From positions 186,001-250,000 of the forward strand of contig NZ_JBHRTF010000001.1 of assembly GCF_042646205.1 (NCBI RefSeq): a stretch of 64,000 nucleotides of DNA, in the 5' to 3' direction. Position numbers and translations under genes: made by a program. This document shows positions 35,707-44,637 of this stretch, in pieces. The number at the start of each line of letters is the position of its first letter. Position 1 is the first letter of the stretch. Under the pieces are notes generated by a model. It made no database searches, was not told the origin of the DNA, and saw only the letters and a list, made by a program, of their open reading frames with translations. The stretch comes from Cellvibrio fontiphilus_A (lineage in GTDB: Bacteria; Pseudomonadota; Gammaproteobacteria; Pseudomonadales; Cellvibrionaceae).

Positions 35707-35927
35707 AAATCCCTCGGAAAAACGCTGGTTAGTTAATCGCGAGAGCTGTGTGAATTTGCCTGGGGCATATTCGGCGTGGTGATTCTGCGGTAATTGTATT
35801 AAATGCCAGGGCAGATGCGCTGCATTGTACGCAGAGTTTTCTGCACAAACCCATGGGTGCCGGGTAAAGAATCTTAAAGTTATTTCAGCCGCTGCTTTAT
35901 AATCTGATTTTTTAACGAGTTTTGGCT

Positions 35928-36347
35928 GTGACCTACCACGACGACCTCTCTGCGATTTCCCTTGCCGAATTACAGGCAGCACACAGCTGGCAACAGCAAT
36001 ATAAATTGATTATCCACTGGGGCAAGTTGATATCCCCCAAACCGACATTGCGCGTAGCCGATAAGGTAATTCGCGGCTGCGAAGTGCCGGTGTGGCTGGG
36101 GCATATTGTGGAGCAAGAGCGGCATTATTTTGCGCTGGATGCCGATAGCAGTGTGATTAAAGGGCTGGCTTCGCTGCTACTTGTACAAGTGAATGGTAAA
36201 ACCAGCAGCGAATTATCTGGCCTGGATTTGCAGGGGGAATTGCGCGGATTGGGTTTGGAAAAACATTTAACGCCTTCGCGCAATAATGGCTTGAATGCAA
36301 TTATTGCGCGGATTTATCAACACCTAAACGATTCCGATTTACCGTAG
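35928..36347 (+). CDS. sufE: SufE-family sulfur acceptor protein
   Basis: 139 residues. The conserved VIRGCEVPVWL has the persulfide-accepting Cys, and GFSxL-like LSLAELQ and KPTLRVADKV match SufE/CsdE. It takes sulfur from a cysteine desulfurase (SufS or CsdA). GTG 35928 is preferred because ACGAG stands eight bases upstream; TTG 35922 is too close to that site. The stop codon TAG lies inside the left arm of a 30-bp inverted repeat. tcdA, a CsdE-linked gene in E. coli, is 4.6 kb away on the other strand. Confidence 0.88.
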   Translation: MTYHDDLSAISLAELQAAHSWQQQYKLIIHWGKLISPKPTLRVADKVIRGCEVPVWLGHIVEQERHYFALDADSSVIKGLASLLLVQVNGKTSSELSGLDLQGELRGLGLEKHLTPSRNNGLNAIIARIYQHLNDSDLP

Positions 36348-36433
36348 GTTGGAAGAGCGCAGCGACTTCCGACATTGACGAATTGTTCGCGATTGAGAAA
36401 AACGTCGGAAGTCGCTGCGCTCTTCCAACCTAC
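36344..36433. repeat. Inverted pair of REP hairpins (second family)
   Basis: Perfect 30-bp inverted repeat (36344-36373 and 36404-36433) with a 30-base spacer. Each arm starts with GTAGGTTGGAAG and can fold by itself (GGAAG / CTTCC around AGCGCAGCGA), so this is two REPs in opposite orientation. It shares the GTAGG head with the GTAGGGCGG REPs near the RAYT gene but has a different body. It lies between the convergent sufE and napC and may also terminate transcription. Confidence 0.9.
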
Positions 36434-36443
36434 ATTCCAGTCA

Positions 36444-37151
36444 TTAATTGGTTTTTGCAATTTCCTCTGCGATAAATTCCTGCCAGGGCTCCTGGAATTC
36501 AATGCTGGTCACCATGGGTACACCCGCCATATCCGGTAAATGGTGGGCTATACCTTTATGACAATCGATACAGGTTTTTTCACCGCTGGCGAGCAGGGTG
36601 GAATGCATGGCCTGGGCGCGCGGCGATTGCTGGGTAAAATCCATAGACTCCAGCGCGTGGCAGTTGCGACACTCCAGCGAGTCATTCGCTTTTAGCCGCG
36701 CCCACTCGCGCTCCGCCAATTCGCGCCGTTTGGCGAGGAATTTTTCGCGGGTATTAATAGTGCCAAAAACCTTGCCCCAGACCTCTTTGGAGGCCTGCAT
36801 TTTGCGCGCGATTTTATCCGTCCAGGCGTGGGGCACATGGCAGTCCGAACACATGGCGCGCACACCCGAGCGATTGGTGTAGTGAATAGTGCTGGCTAAT
36901 TCCTGATAGGGATTATTTTTCATTTCATGGCAGCCAATACAAAATTGTTCGGTATTGGTAAATTCCAGCGCGGTATTAAAACCACCCCAAAAAATAATGC
37001 CGGCAATAAAACCACCCATGCTCAGGGTGCCCATGCTGATATACATGGCCGGGCGGCGAAATTGGCCCCAGTATTCTTTGATAAACGCCCAGGCGCGTTT
37101 AAAGCCGCCGGGTTTAGCCTGTGTATTGTTTTTTTTGCTGTCGTTATTCAT
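36444..37151 (-). CDS. napC: NapC/NirT tetrahaem cytochrome c
   Basis: 235 residues. One N-terminal membrane anchor (MGTLSMGGFIAGIIFWGGF) and four CxxCH haem sites visible: CIGCH, CSDCH, CRNCH and CIDCH. It oxidises membrane quinol and passes electrons to NapB and NapA. Last gene of napEDABC. Confidence 0.96.
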   Translation of the reverse strand: MNNDSKKNNTQAKPGGFKRAWAFIKEYWGQFRRPAMYISMGTLSMGGFIAGIIFWGGFNTALEFTNTEQFCIGCHEMKNNPYQELASTIHYTNRSGVRAMCSDCHVPHAWTDKIARKMQASKEVWGKVFGTINTREKFLAKRRELAEREWARLKANDSLECRNCHALESMDFTQQSPRAQAMHSTLLASGEKTCIDCHKGIAHHLPDMAGVPMVTSIEFQEPWQEFIAEEIAKTN

Positions 37152-37154
37152 TAG

Positions 37155-37685
37155 TTATTCCGCCGCAGGTTGTTGGAGCATGCTGTCTATGCTTTGGAAA
37201 TTATTTGCGCGTGTGGGTTTTACATCGTGCTGCGGCAAATGGCATTGCAAACAGAAATAGCGGCGCGGTGAAACCGCAGCAAGCGCTTGCCCATCGCGGT
37301 CGTAATAGTGGGTGATGCTCACCATAGTTGCGCCGGTTTGTGGGCTGGCGCTGCGGCTGTGGCAGCTCAGGCACATATTAAAATTTTTGTCGATTTGATA
37401 ACCGCGAATATTGTGCGGAATCATCGGCGGTTGCTCGGGGTAATTGCGGTTGGCCGGCGCAGCACTAATGCGTTGACGGGGAATTTTAGGCGCGGGCAAT
37501 TCCTGGCTCAGGGTGCCGCCGGGGCGAATGCCATCGGGCGCGGGCGCATCCAAATTGGCCTTGGCGCCTTCCAGCGGGATTGCTTTTACGTCCTGTTCTT
37601 TTACATCTTGCGCCTGTAATTGCAGGCTGGTGATGAATGTGGCACTCACCAGCGCCGCCGCCAAGAGAATTGTTTTTTTCATCAT
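37155..37685 (-). CDS. napB: Periplasmic nitrate reductase, dihaem cytochrome subunit
   Basis: 176 residues. Signal peptide TILLAAALVSATFITSLQLQA, then two haem sites CLSCH and CLQCH in the expected second half, plus PPMIPHNIRGYQI typical of NapB. It transfers electrons from NapC to NapA. Three bases separate it from napC and seven from napA. Confidence 0.95.
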   Translation of the reverse strand: MMKKTILLAAALVSATFITSLQLQAQDVKEQDVKAIPLEGAKANLDAPAPDGIRPGGTLSQELPAPKIPRQRISAAPANRNYPEQPPMIPHNIRGYQIDKNFNMCLSCHSRSASPQTGATMVSITHYYDRDGQALAAVSPRRYFCLQCHLPQHDVKPTRANNFQSIDSMLQQPAAE

Positions 37686-37692
37686 CTGCTCC

Positions 37693-40197
37693 TTAGGCCA
37701 GGCTCACCAGTTCGATTTTTACCGCGCATTTTTTGTAATCCGTTTGCAGCGAAATTGGATCAGTCGCATCGAGCGTGACGTTGTTGACCAATTTGGTTGC
37801 ATCAAAAAACGGAATAAAAACCAGCCCGCGCGGCGGTTTAACGCGGCCACGGGTTTCCACGCGCACGCGCACCGCGCCGCGCCGGCTAATCACCCGCACT
37901 TCGCTGCCTTGCCGCACACCAATCGCTTCGGCGTCCTCGTGGTTCATATACACCAGTGCATCGGGCACCGCCGCGTGTAACTCCTCCACGCGGTTGGTCA
38001 TAGTGCCGGTGTGCCAGTGCTCCAATACGCGGCCGGTGCTGAGCCAGAAGGGGTAATCCTTATCGGGCGATTCAGCGGGCGGCTCATAGGGCAGGGCGAA
38101 AATAATCGCGCGGTTATCGGGCTTGCCATAAAACTGCACACCGGTGCCTTGTTTCACATAGGGGTCGTAACCCTCGCGGTAGCGCCAGCGGGTTTCTTTG
38201 CCCTCCACCACCGGCCAGCGCAAACCGCGCGCCTCGTGGTAGCTGTCAAAATCCGCCAGGTCATGGCCGTGGCCGCGCCCGAAACGCGCGTATTCTTCAA
38301 ACAGGCCTTTTTGCACGTAAAAGCCCAGTGCATCGGCGTCGCTATTTAAATAAGCGGAATCGCGTTCGCTATTGGGGAATTGATTAACCTGACCATTGGC
38401 AAATAACACGTCGTAGAGTGATTTGTTTTTGTAGTCAGGGGCTTTGGCCAATAATTCCTGTGGCCAGGCATCGTCAGTGTTGATGTGTTTGGAGAATTCG
38501 ATCAGTTGCCACAAATCCGATTTGGCCTCACCCGGTGCCGTCACCAACTGGTGCCAGAATTGCGTGCGGCGCTCGGCGTTGCCATAGGCGCCTTCTTTTT
38601 CCACCCACATGGCGCTGGGTAAAATTAAATCGGCGGCTTGGGCCGATACGGTTGGGTAGACATCAGATACCACCACAAAGGCATTGGGGTTGCGCCAGCC
38701 GGGCAAAATTTCCTGCGCAATATTTGGCCCTGCCTGCATATTGTTGGAGACTTGCGTCCAATAAAAACGAATCACCCCGTCTTTTAATTTGCGGCTTTGA
38801 TGCACGGCCGAGAAGCCCACTTTGTCGGGAATGGTGCCCTCCGGCAACTTCCAGATTTTTTCGGTAATCGCGCGGTGTTTTGGGTCGGTAACCAATAAAT
38901 CCGCGGGCAGGCGATGAGCAAAAGTTCCCACCTCCCGCGCTGAACCGCAGGCCGAAGGCTGACCGGTCAATGAAAAGGGGCTATTGCCCGGCTCGGCGAT
39001 TTTGCCAGTGAGCAGGTGCAGGTTGTACACCATGTTGTTGGCCCATACGCCGCGTGTATGTTGGTTAAAACCCATGGTCCAGAGCGACATGACTTTGGTT
39101 TTTGGGTCGGCGTAAATTTCCGCCAAGCGCAGCAGGTGATCCTTGCCCACACCGGTTTCTTTGGCGGTGTATTCCAGGGTGTAGGGTTTTACGTACTCGG
39201 CAAAATCGTCAAAGGTGATATCGCTCCAGGTATTGGCTTTATCGGCGCCTTTGGCGCTTTTTTGGCGTTCATCTTCCGGGCGTAAACCATAGCCAATATC
39301 GTCTTGCCCCTTGGCAAAACGGGTGTGATTTTTCACAAATTCCTGATTCACCTTGCCGCTTTGAATAATGTGGTTGGCGATGTAATTCAGAATAATCAAA
39401 TCGGTTTGCGGTTTAAAAATCAGCGGCACATCGGCCAACTCAAAACTGCGGGTTTCATAGGGCGATAACACCGCGACTTGCACATGGGGGAAGGACATGC
39501 GCCGGTCGGTGATGCGGCTCCACAAAATCGGGTGCATCTCCGCCATGTTGGAACCCCAAAGCACAAAAGCGTCAGCGGCTTCAAAATCGTCATAGCAGCC
39601 CATGGGTTCATCCATACCAAAGGTGCGCATAAAACCGGCCACGGCGGATGCCATACAGTGGCGCGCATTTGGGTCAAGGTTGTTGGTGCGCAAACCGCCT
39701 TTCATCAATTTACTCGCCGCGTAAGCCTCCCACACTGTCCACTGGCCGGAGCCAAACATGGCCACACTTTCCGGGCCGTGATCGCGCAGTGCGGTTTTGG
39801 CTTTGTCGGCCATAATTTCAAACGCCTGCTTCCAGCTAATCGGCGTGAATTCCCCGTTTTTATCGTACTTGCCGTTAGTCATGCGCAGCATTGGCTGTTG
39901 CAAACGGTCACTGCCGTACATGATTTTGGAGAGGAAATAACCCTTCGCACAATTCAAACCGCGGTTCACTTCCGCTTTGACATCGCCGTGGGTGGCGACC
40001 ACGCGGTTGTCCTTGGTGGCCACCATCACCCCGCAGCCAGTGCCGCAAAAACGGCAGGGCGCTTTGTTCCATTTGAGGCTGGTGAGTTCGCGGTTGGTAA
40101 TTAAATTACTGGCGCTGGCGGGCACCGGCAAACCAATGGCAGCGGCGGCAACGGCAGCAGCGTTGGCTTTGGCAAACAGGCGGCGGGTAATGTTCAT
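37693..40197 (-). CDS. napA: Periplasmic nitrate reductase catalytic subunit
   Basis: 834 residues. Twin-arginine signal ITRRLFAKANAAAVAAAAIG, [4Fe-4S] cysteines C48, C51, C55 and C83, and Mo-bis-MGD domains with MTNRVEELHAAVPDALVYMN near the C-terminus. It reduces nitrate to nitrite in the periplasm. Its start overlaps the napD end by four bases, coupling production of the chaperone and the enzyme. Confidence 0.97.
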   Translation of the reverse strand: MNITRRLFAKANAAAVAAAAIGLPVPASASNLITNRELTSLKWNKAPCRFCGTGCGVMVATKDNRVVATHGDVKAEVNRGLNCAKGYFLSKIMYGSDRLQQPMLRMTNGKYDKNGEFTPISWKQAFEIMADKAKTALRDHGPESVAMFGSGQWTVWEAYAASKLMKGGLRTNNLDPNARHCMASAVAGFMRTFGMDEPMGCYDDFEAADAFVLWGSNMAEMHPILWSRITDRRMSFPHVQVAVLSPYETRSFELADVPLIFKPQTDLIILNYIANHIIQSGKVNQEFVKNHTRFAKGQDDIGYGLRPEDERQKSAKGADKANTWSDITFDDFAEYVKPYTLEYTAKETGVGKDHLLRLAEIYADPKTKVMSLWTMGFNQHTRGVWANNMVYNLHLLTGKIAEPGNSPFSLTGQPSACGSAREVGTFAHRLPADLLVTDPKHRAITEKIWKLPEGTIPDKVGFSAVHQSRKLKDGVIRFYWTQVSNNMQAGPNIAQEILPGWRNPNAFVVVSDVYPTVSAQAADLILPSAMWVEKEGAYGNAERRTQFWHQLVTAPGEAKSDLWQLIEFSKHINTDDAWPQELLAKAPDYKNKSLYDVLFANGQVNQFPNSERDSAYLNSDADALGFYVQKGLFEEYARFGRGHGHDLADFDSYHEARGLRWPVVEGKETRWRYREGYDPYVKQGTGVQFYGKPDNRAIIFALPYEPPAESPDKDYPFWLSTGRVLEHWHTGTMTNRVEELHAAVPDALVYMNHEDAEAIGVRQGSEVRVISRRGAVRVRVETRGRVKPPRGLVFIPFFDATKLVNNVTLDATDPISLQTDYKKCAVKIELVSLA

Positions 40198-40532
40198 AGA
40201 GGCTGTTCCTCGGCGGCTAATTCTTCCAATGCGATTTGTTCGTGGTACACCAGCGCGGCGTTTAATACACCGGCTTGGGCGCGCAGCTCATCAAGGCGCT
40301 GCACAATTTGTTGTTCGTTATTGCTCTCGGTCACCAGTACCAATTTTCCCAGCGCGTGTTCGGCATGAATTTCAAAATGCACGCAGGCTTGCAACCAGTG
40401 TTTTAATTCGTTCATTTGTTCGGGGCGCACATGGGCAATAAAACTGGCGATATGCAGATGCGTTGGCGGCGGGTTTAGTGTTTCTGTCGCAATCAGCGCA
40501 GCGGGTGAGGAATGGGGCATAGACATCGACAT
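40194..40532 (-). CDS. napD: NapD chaperone for the NapA Tat signal
   Basis: 112 residues from ATG 40532, which has GGGAG about seven bases upstream; a longer in-frame start reaches into napE. HIASFIAHVRPEQMNELKHWL and GKLVLVTESNNEQQIVQRLDEL match NapD. It binds the NapA signal peptide before export. Confidence 0.92.
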   Translation of the reverse strand: MSMSMPHSSPAALIATETLNPPPTHLHIASFIAHVRPEQMNELKHWLQACVHFEIHAEHALGKLVLVTESNNEQQIVQRLDELRAQAGVLNAALVYHEQIALEELAAEEQPL

Positions 40533-40542
40533 AGTGACTCCC

Positions 40543-40755
40543 TTAGCCCGCACCCGGCGGCCCTGCTATTAATTGATAAAACCAAATGGAAAAACCCATC
40601 GCACTTACCAGTGCAACAGTCAGTATGGGAAAAAGGAAAACGATGATGAAAATAAACAGGCGCCACTCGCGTTTTTTTTGTCGTTCTTGTTGATTGCGCT
40701 GGGCCGCTTCAGCGCGTACTTCCGCGCCGTCTTCGGCAATAGGCTGGTCCTGCAT
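40543..40755 (-). CDS. napE: NapE small membrane protein
   Basis: 70 residues: charged N-terminus, then one membrane helix (WRLFIFIIVFLFPILTVALVSAMGF) and a short tail SIWFYQLIAGPPG, all typical of NapE. Function unclear; it is cotranscribed with nap. First gene of the operon. No napF, napG or napH is present. Confidence 0.9.
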   Translation of the reverse strand: MQDQPIAEDGAEVRAEAAQRNQQERQKKREWRLFIFIIVFLFPILTVALVSAMGFSIWFYQLIAGPPGAG

Positions 40756-40837
40756 GGGCTATCTCCGGGGTTTAATACTCACGTCGGTTTTAGCCTAGTT
40801 GGATTAAAAAAGATTGCAAAACAAAGCGGGCGGGTTT

Positions 40838-40851
40838 TTGATCGATGTCAA
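40838..40851 (-). promoter_or_regulatory. FNR/Anr box upstream of napEDABC
   Basis: TTGACATCGATCAA on the minus strand is one base off the TTGAT-N4-ATCAA palindrome. It lies about 85 bases before the napE start, which fits oxygen-regulated nap expression. Confidence 0.65.
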
Positions 40852-40925
40852 AAAGAAGCGGATTTTAAAAATTAAATGAAATAAAAAATTATTTTTATCT
40901 GGTTTTTTATCTGGCTTTGATTGGG

Positions 40926-41723
40926 TTAAAGCACTTTTGTTAAATAGCGTTCAATCGCGCGATTTGCCGCCACCAAACCAAAGCTGGCAGTCACCATCAT
41001 GCTGGAGCCAAAACCGCCAGCGCAATCCAGCTTCACACCATCGGCCAAGGCTTGTTTATCCATGCACACGGAACCATCAGGCTTGAGGTAAACCATCTGC
41101 TCGGTGGAATAGACCGCATCCACACGAAAGCGGCGATTAGTGTCGCGTGCAAAATTGTGGTGGCGATACAACTGGCTGCGCACCTTGGCCAGCATAGGGT
41201 CGCTAATACTGCGCCCCAAATCATCCACCGTAACCGCCTGCGGGCTGCGTTTGCCGCCCGAGGAGCCAATGGTGATCAAACGCACTTTAATCGCCAAACA
41301 ATAAGCCACCAACCGCGCTTTTAAATGGGCCGCATCGATTGCATCAATCACCACATGGTGCTGTTTACCAATCAGCGTTTTCATGTTTTGGTCGTCCAAA
41401 AAATCCTCCACCGAATGAATAATTAATTCGGGGTTGATATCGCGCAAGCGCTCGCTAATCACCTGATTTTTGGACTGCCCGATGGTGGATTGCAGCGCGT
41501 GGGATTGACGGTTGGTATTGGTGATACACACCTCATCCATTTCGATAAGCGTTAACTCGCCCACCCCTGAACGCACCAGCGCCTCCGCCACCCAAGTACC
41601 CACACCGCCGAGGCCAATCACCGCAAAATGCGCATTGGTCAAAGCAGGCAGGGCAGCCTGGCCATAAAGCCGGCCCAAACCACTAAAGCGCTGCAAATAA
41701 GCTGGGGTGAGAGGTCTGTTCAT
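40926..41723 (-). CDS. tcdA: tRNA threonylcarbamoyladenosine dehydratase
   Basis: 265 residues from ATG 41723 (MNRPLTPAYLQRFSGLGRLYG). E1-like nucleotide-binding motif GLGGVGTWVAEALVRSGVG, ITNTNRQSHAL, and the C-terminal CAGGFGSSMMVTASFGL. It cyclises t6A37 of tRNAs to ct6A. In E. coli it works with CsdA/CsdE sulfur carriers. The frame is open further upstream, but that part overlaps the next gene's promoter and has no family content. Confidence 0.93.
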   Translation of the reverse strand: MNRPLTPAYLQRFSGLGRLYGQAALPALTNAHFAVIGLGGVGTWVAEALVRSGVGELTLIEMDEVCITNTNRQSHALQSTIGQSKNQVISERLRDINPELIIHSVEDFLDDQNMKTLIGKQHHVVIDAIDAAHLKARLVAYCLAIKVRLITIGSSGGKRSPQAVTVDDLGRSISDPMLAKVRSQLYRHHNFARDTNRRFRVDAVYSTEQMVYLKPDGSVCMDKQALADGVKLDCAGGFGSSMMVTASFGLVAANRAIERYLTKVL

Positions 41724-41981
41724 AGATGGCTCGGTGATAAATAAAAGGTGGCTAGCTAATAAAAGATGACTTGGTAATAAACAGCTAACGGTGGCTGGCC
41801 AGGTTAAACGGTCATTGGCGAGCGCCCAAGGCATGGCGTCAAGAGGCGGCTTTTTAACGGAGATGACCAGTGAATACAAGCATCGCCCGTGAAATCCGCC
41901 ACCCTCTGCTACACTCAATGGCAGCTAATCTGGCACCAGAAGCCCCATAACATAGCCAGCCGTTTATCCCTAAGGAGTGAC

Positions 41982-42602
41982 ATGAATTCTGCTGCGTTTG
42001 CTACCGCCTACCTGATCGACGATGACGGCATCACCCTGGAGCTGATGAGTGGCATTATCGAACCGATTGGAGTTGCCCCCATCACCTTCAGCAGTGCCGA
42101 GGCATTTTTGCAAGCCTACAGCCCGCGCCCCTGCGAGTGTGTGATTTCCGATATGCGCATGCCTGGCGTGAGCGGCCTGCAGTTACACAAAGCCTTGCAG
42201 GCGCGCTATCCGGTGCCACCACCGCTAATTATTGTCACCGGCTACGCCGAAGTCAGCGCCGCCGTGGAAGCGATGAAACAAGGCGCTTTCGATTTTGTAG
42301 AAAAACCCATTCAGGGCCATCAATTCCTGGAAAAACTGCAAGCCGCACTCGCCCTCAGCCGCGACCTGCATCAACAGCGCCTGCAACTCGCCGCCCGCGA
42401 AGCGCGCATCGCACTCTTAACCCCCAAAGAACAAGAAGTCCTACACGAAGTCCTCGCCGGCCTATCCAGCAAAGACATAGCCGCCCACCTAAACCTGAGC
42501 GTCCGCACAGTAGAAAACCACCGCGCGCGCATTATGGAAAAGTTGAGGGTAAATTCTGCGCTGGAGTTGATGCGGGATTTTATTAACATTACCCCGCGTT
42601 AG
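41982..42602 (+). CDS. FixJ-type response regulator (REC plus LuxR HTH)
   Basis: 206 residues from ATG 41982, preceded by AAGGAG. REC domain: acidic AYLIDDDG, phospho-Asp in CVISDMRMPGVSG, Thr in IVTGYAEVSAAVEAMKQGA, Lys in FVEKPI. LuxR-type HTH: LTPKEQEVLHEVLAGLSSKDIA followed by RTVENHRARIMEKL. DNA-binding activator. No sensor kinase adjoins it. An upstream in-frame start at 41889 lacks a ribosome site. Confidence 0.92.
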   Translation: MNSAAFATAYLIDDDGITLELMSGIIEPIGVAPITFSSAEAFLQAYSPRPCECVISDMRMPGVSGLQLHKALQARYPVPPPLIIVTGYAEVSAAVEAMKQGAFDFVEKPIQGHQFLEKLQAALALSRDLHQQRLQLAAREARIALLTPKEQEVLHEVLAGLSSKDIAAHLNLSVRTVENHRARIMEKLRVNSALELMRDFINITPR

Positions 42603-42812
42603 AATTTCAAAACAAAGAGCAAGCCTTTCACCCTCGTGTGTTAACTCCTGCCTTTGGTTTGAGTGATAAGGGGCAATATGTTGTGCGATGAGTGAATCGT
42701 AATTCAAAAAGTAGTTGTAAATGCTAAAAGCTGATTCAATTTTTATAGAAATATGAAGCTAATTTATTCTTGAAAATGATTCATCGCCAGCGCGAAAGAA
42801 ATGTTTAAGATT

Positions 42813-43763
42813 CTACAGGTCATCTAAAACTGAACGAATTCGTTCTAGCAGGGCATCAAAATTTGGCTGCTCCCGATAATACAAAGCAGACGTAGCCAAA
42901 TAGTTTTCCTGATATAACTTCCTCGTAGCAACATCGGACAAAATGAAAGCCTCATTCTCTGCTATAGGTATTTGATAATCTTTTTCGGGGAAGCGGGCAC
43001 GCTTATGGGCATGGTATGCATCTGTACCAATAAAAGATTTAACGCTTTCATCTTCAAGCAAACAATATACGTCATAGTAATGCCGCATAAAGTTTCTCGG
43101 CATGCTGCCACGCTCTTGCTGGTTTCTATATTTGGTCGCTATCGTTTGGAGTTTTTCTACAAAGGTGTAACCCGGCTCATAGCAGGGAATCGCTGTGGCC
43201 AGATTATCGATGACGGATAAGTTATGTTGTTTGGCAAAATCCAGAGCCCACGAACTGATATCGATACGCCTGTTCGGGGTTACGGTATCAAACCCCACCT
43301 CCAGCAAAACACCATCTTTCACACCCGCAGAAATTGGATTTGCGCTGGAGTATTTCAAGCGAATACCTGCGCTTCGAAATTTTTCATCGTCAAAGGCGTG
43401 ATCTCTTACCACTTCATCAATGCCGTCAATAACAATGTCTTGGGCTAGCTGATCATAAAAAGCTTTTCGGCTCTCGCAGTGTTGAGCTTTGTTTTGATTC
43501 TTCCCGGTAGCCACTGTACTTCCAGTATGTGGTTCGATACGAATATCAATATCTTCGGAGAAACGATGAATAATCTGGAAGCCTTTTGACAGACTCGTAC
43601 CGCCTTTTAGTTCAAATGAATATCCCTGCTGAGTCAGGCCATAAAGGCAATGCATAATCCAGTAGTCTTTTTCTACCAGGTCAGGCGAAATACCTTTTTC
43701 TTCAGCAACGGTGCGAATGAGATCGTTGAAATCTTCATGGCGATGTAAATAATCAAGCGGCAT
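42813..43763 (-). CDS. abiEii: AbiEii-type nucleotidyltransferase toxin
   Basis: 316 residues. The nucleotidyltransferase pattern is LVEKDYWIMHCLYGL, then FELKGGTSLSKGFQIIHRFSEDIDIRI (Gly-Gly-Thr-Ser loop and the DxD metal pair). AbiEii-class toxins transfer nucleotides to tRNA 3' ends or other targets and give abortive phage infection or plasmid maintenance. It overlaps the antitoxin gene by 11 bases. Confidence 0.88.
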   Translation of the reverse strand: MPLDYLHRHEDFNDLIRTVAEEKGISPDLVEKDYWIMHCLYGLTQQGYSFELKGGTSLSKGFQIIHRFSEDIDIRIEPHTGSTVATGKNQNKAQHCESRKAFYDQLAQDIVIDGIDEVVRDHAFDDEKFRSAGIRLKYSSANPISAGVKDGVLLEVGFDTVTPNRRIDISSWALDFAKQHNLSVIDNLATAIPCYEPGYTFVEKLQTIATKYRNQQERGSMPRNFMRHYYDVYCLLEDESVKSFIGTDAYHAHKRARFPEKDYQIPIAENEAFILSDVATRKLYQENYLATSALYYREQPNFDALLERIRSVLDDL

Positions 43764-44346
43764 GTATCACTGTCTTGTTATCAATTGATGCAAATAGTTT
43801 TTTGGCTCTAACGCCACCATAAAGCTGGGCATCATTTTTTAAAGAAGATGAATCCATGTTGGCGGCTACCTGGCTAACACGTTCCAACACAGCATCCTGT
43901 TCTTCTGCCAATTTTTTTACATTGTTTACCAAATCAACTAATAGGAATTCTTTTGACAGCTCTTTGGGGAAGTAAGGCTTCATTTGAAAATTAAAGGTGC
44001 GGTTGCCAAGCTTGAACTTGCCGTGACGTTTTCGGTTGTAGACAAGCTGTTCGTTGTAGAGCTGGGTTGTACCCACCCCTAATGCGTTGTAGGTATTCGA
44101 GGAAAACAACAAGAAGTCGTCCGTTTTTAAGAAAGCTTCGACCAGTTTGTAATCCTCTGGCGCTGCCTTGCCAAACGACGTTTTCTTGGGGCAGGCATAA
44201 ACCCCTTGGGAGACCTTGTATAAGGTTCCGTCTTTTACCAGTAACTTCAAATGGCGATCAACAGCATTACTCCATTGCAATAGATCGCTTCTGCGGTAAA
44301 CCTGGCCAGGTTTCAAATGCTGTTTTAACTCATCTAGCGCGTTCAT
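43753..44346 (-). CDS. abiEi: AbiEi-like antitoxin
   Basis: 197 residues. N-terminal winged helix (YRRSDLLQWSNAVDRHLKLL, then VSQGVYACPKKTSFG), which in AbiEi binds its own promoter, followed by a C-terminal antitoxin domain with FKLGNRTFNFQMKPYFPKEL. Type IV systems neutralise the toxin without a stable complex. A good promoter lies immediately upstream. Confidence 0.85.
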   Translation of the reverse strand: MNALDELKQHLKPGQVYRRSDLLQWSNAVDRHLKLLVKDGTLYKVSQGVYACPKKTSFGKAAPEDYKLVEAFLKTDDFLLFSSNTYNALGVGTTQLYNEQLVYNRKRHGKFKLGNRTFNFQMKPYFPKELSKEFLLVDLVNNVKKLAEEQDAVLERVSQVAANMDSSSLKNDAQLYGGVRAKKLFASIDNKTVIHAA

Positions 44347-44377
44347 GTTCCGCCCCGATACTGACTTATCTGTTCAT

Positions 44378-44406
44378 AAAATACACAGTTAGCGTTGATG
44401 TGCCAA
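44378..44406 (-). promoter_or_regulatory. Sigma-70 promoter of the abiE pair
   Basis: On the minus strand, -35 TTGGCA (44406-44401), a 17-base spacer, then -10 TATTTT (44383-44378). Predicted start of transcription near 44371, leaving a leader of about 25 bases before ATG 44346. Confidence 0.7.
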
Positions 44407-44637
44407 CTTTTTTATTAAAAATTCATGCATATTGATACTGAGGGATTAATAAGAATGAAAATGACTTGGGGGAGCGGAAGCCTGCTTAAGCAGCTATTAC
44501 CCCCTCCGTTAGGTGTTTCCCCCCATCCCCCCTGAGTATTTTTACTCTCACGGCTTTTTTGCCAAACCATCACACTGTGAACAACTGCTAGTGATAGCAA
44601 TAAGTTCCCTCAAACAACTTTGGATGGTTTTGCAAAC

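Noticed and set aside
35707..35982. In-frame upstream extension of the chitinase gene by about 92 codons
   Set aside because: It overlaps the start of sufE on the other strand, has no signal peptide and no ribosome site, whereas ATG 35706 gives a proper lipoprotein signal with GAGGG upstream.
41724..41918. Upstream extension of tcdA
   Set aside because: The extra residues have no TcdA similarity; family members start at the MNRPLTPAYLQRF region.
44437..44637. Possible riboswitch before cheR (G/C runs and CTGCTTAAGCAG)
   Set aside because: No match to c-di-GMP or other riboswitch cores could be seen; only a short palindrome is present.
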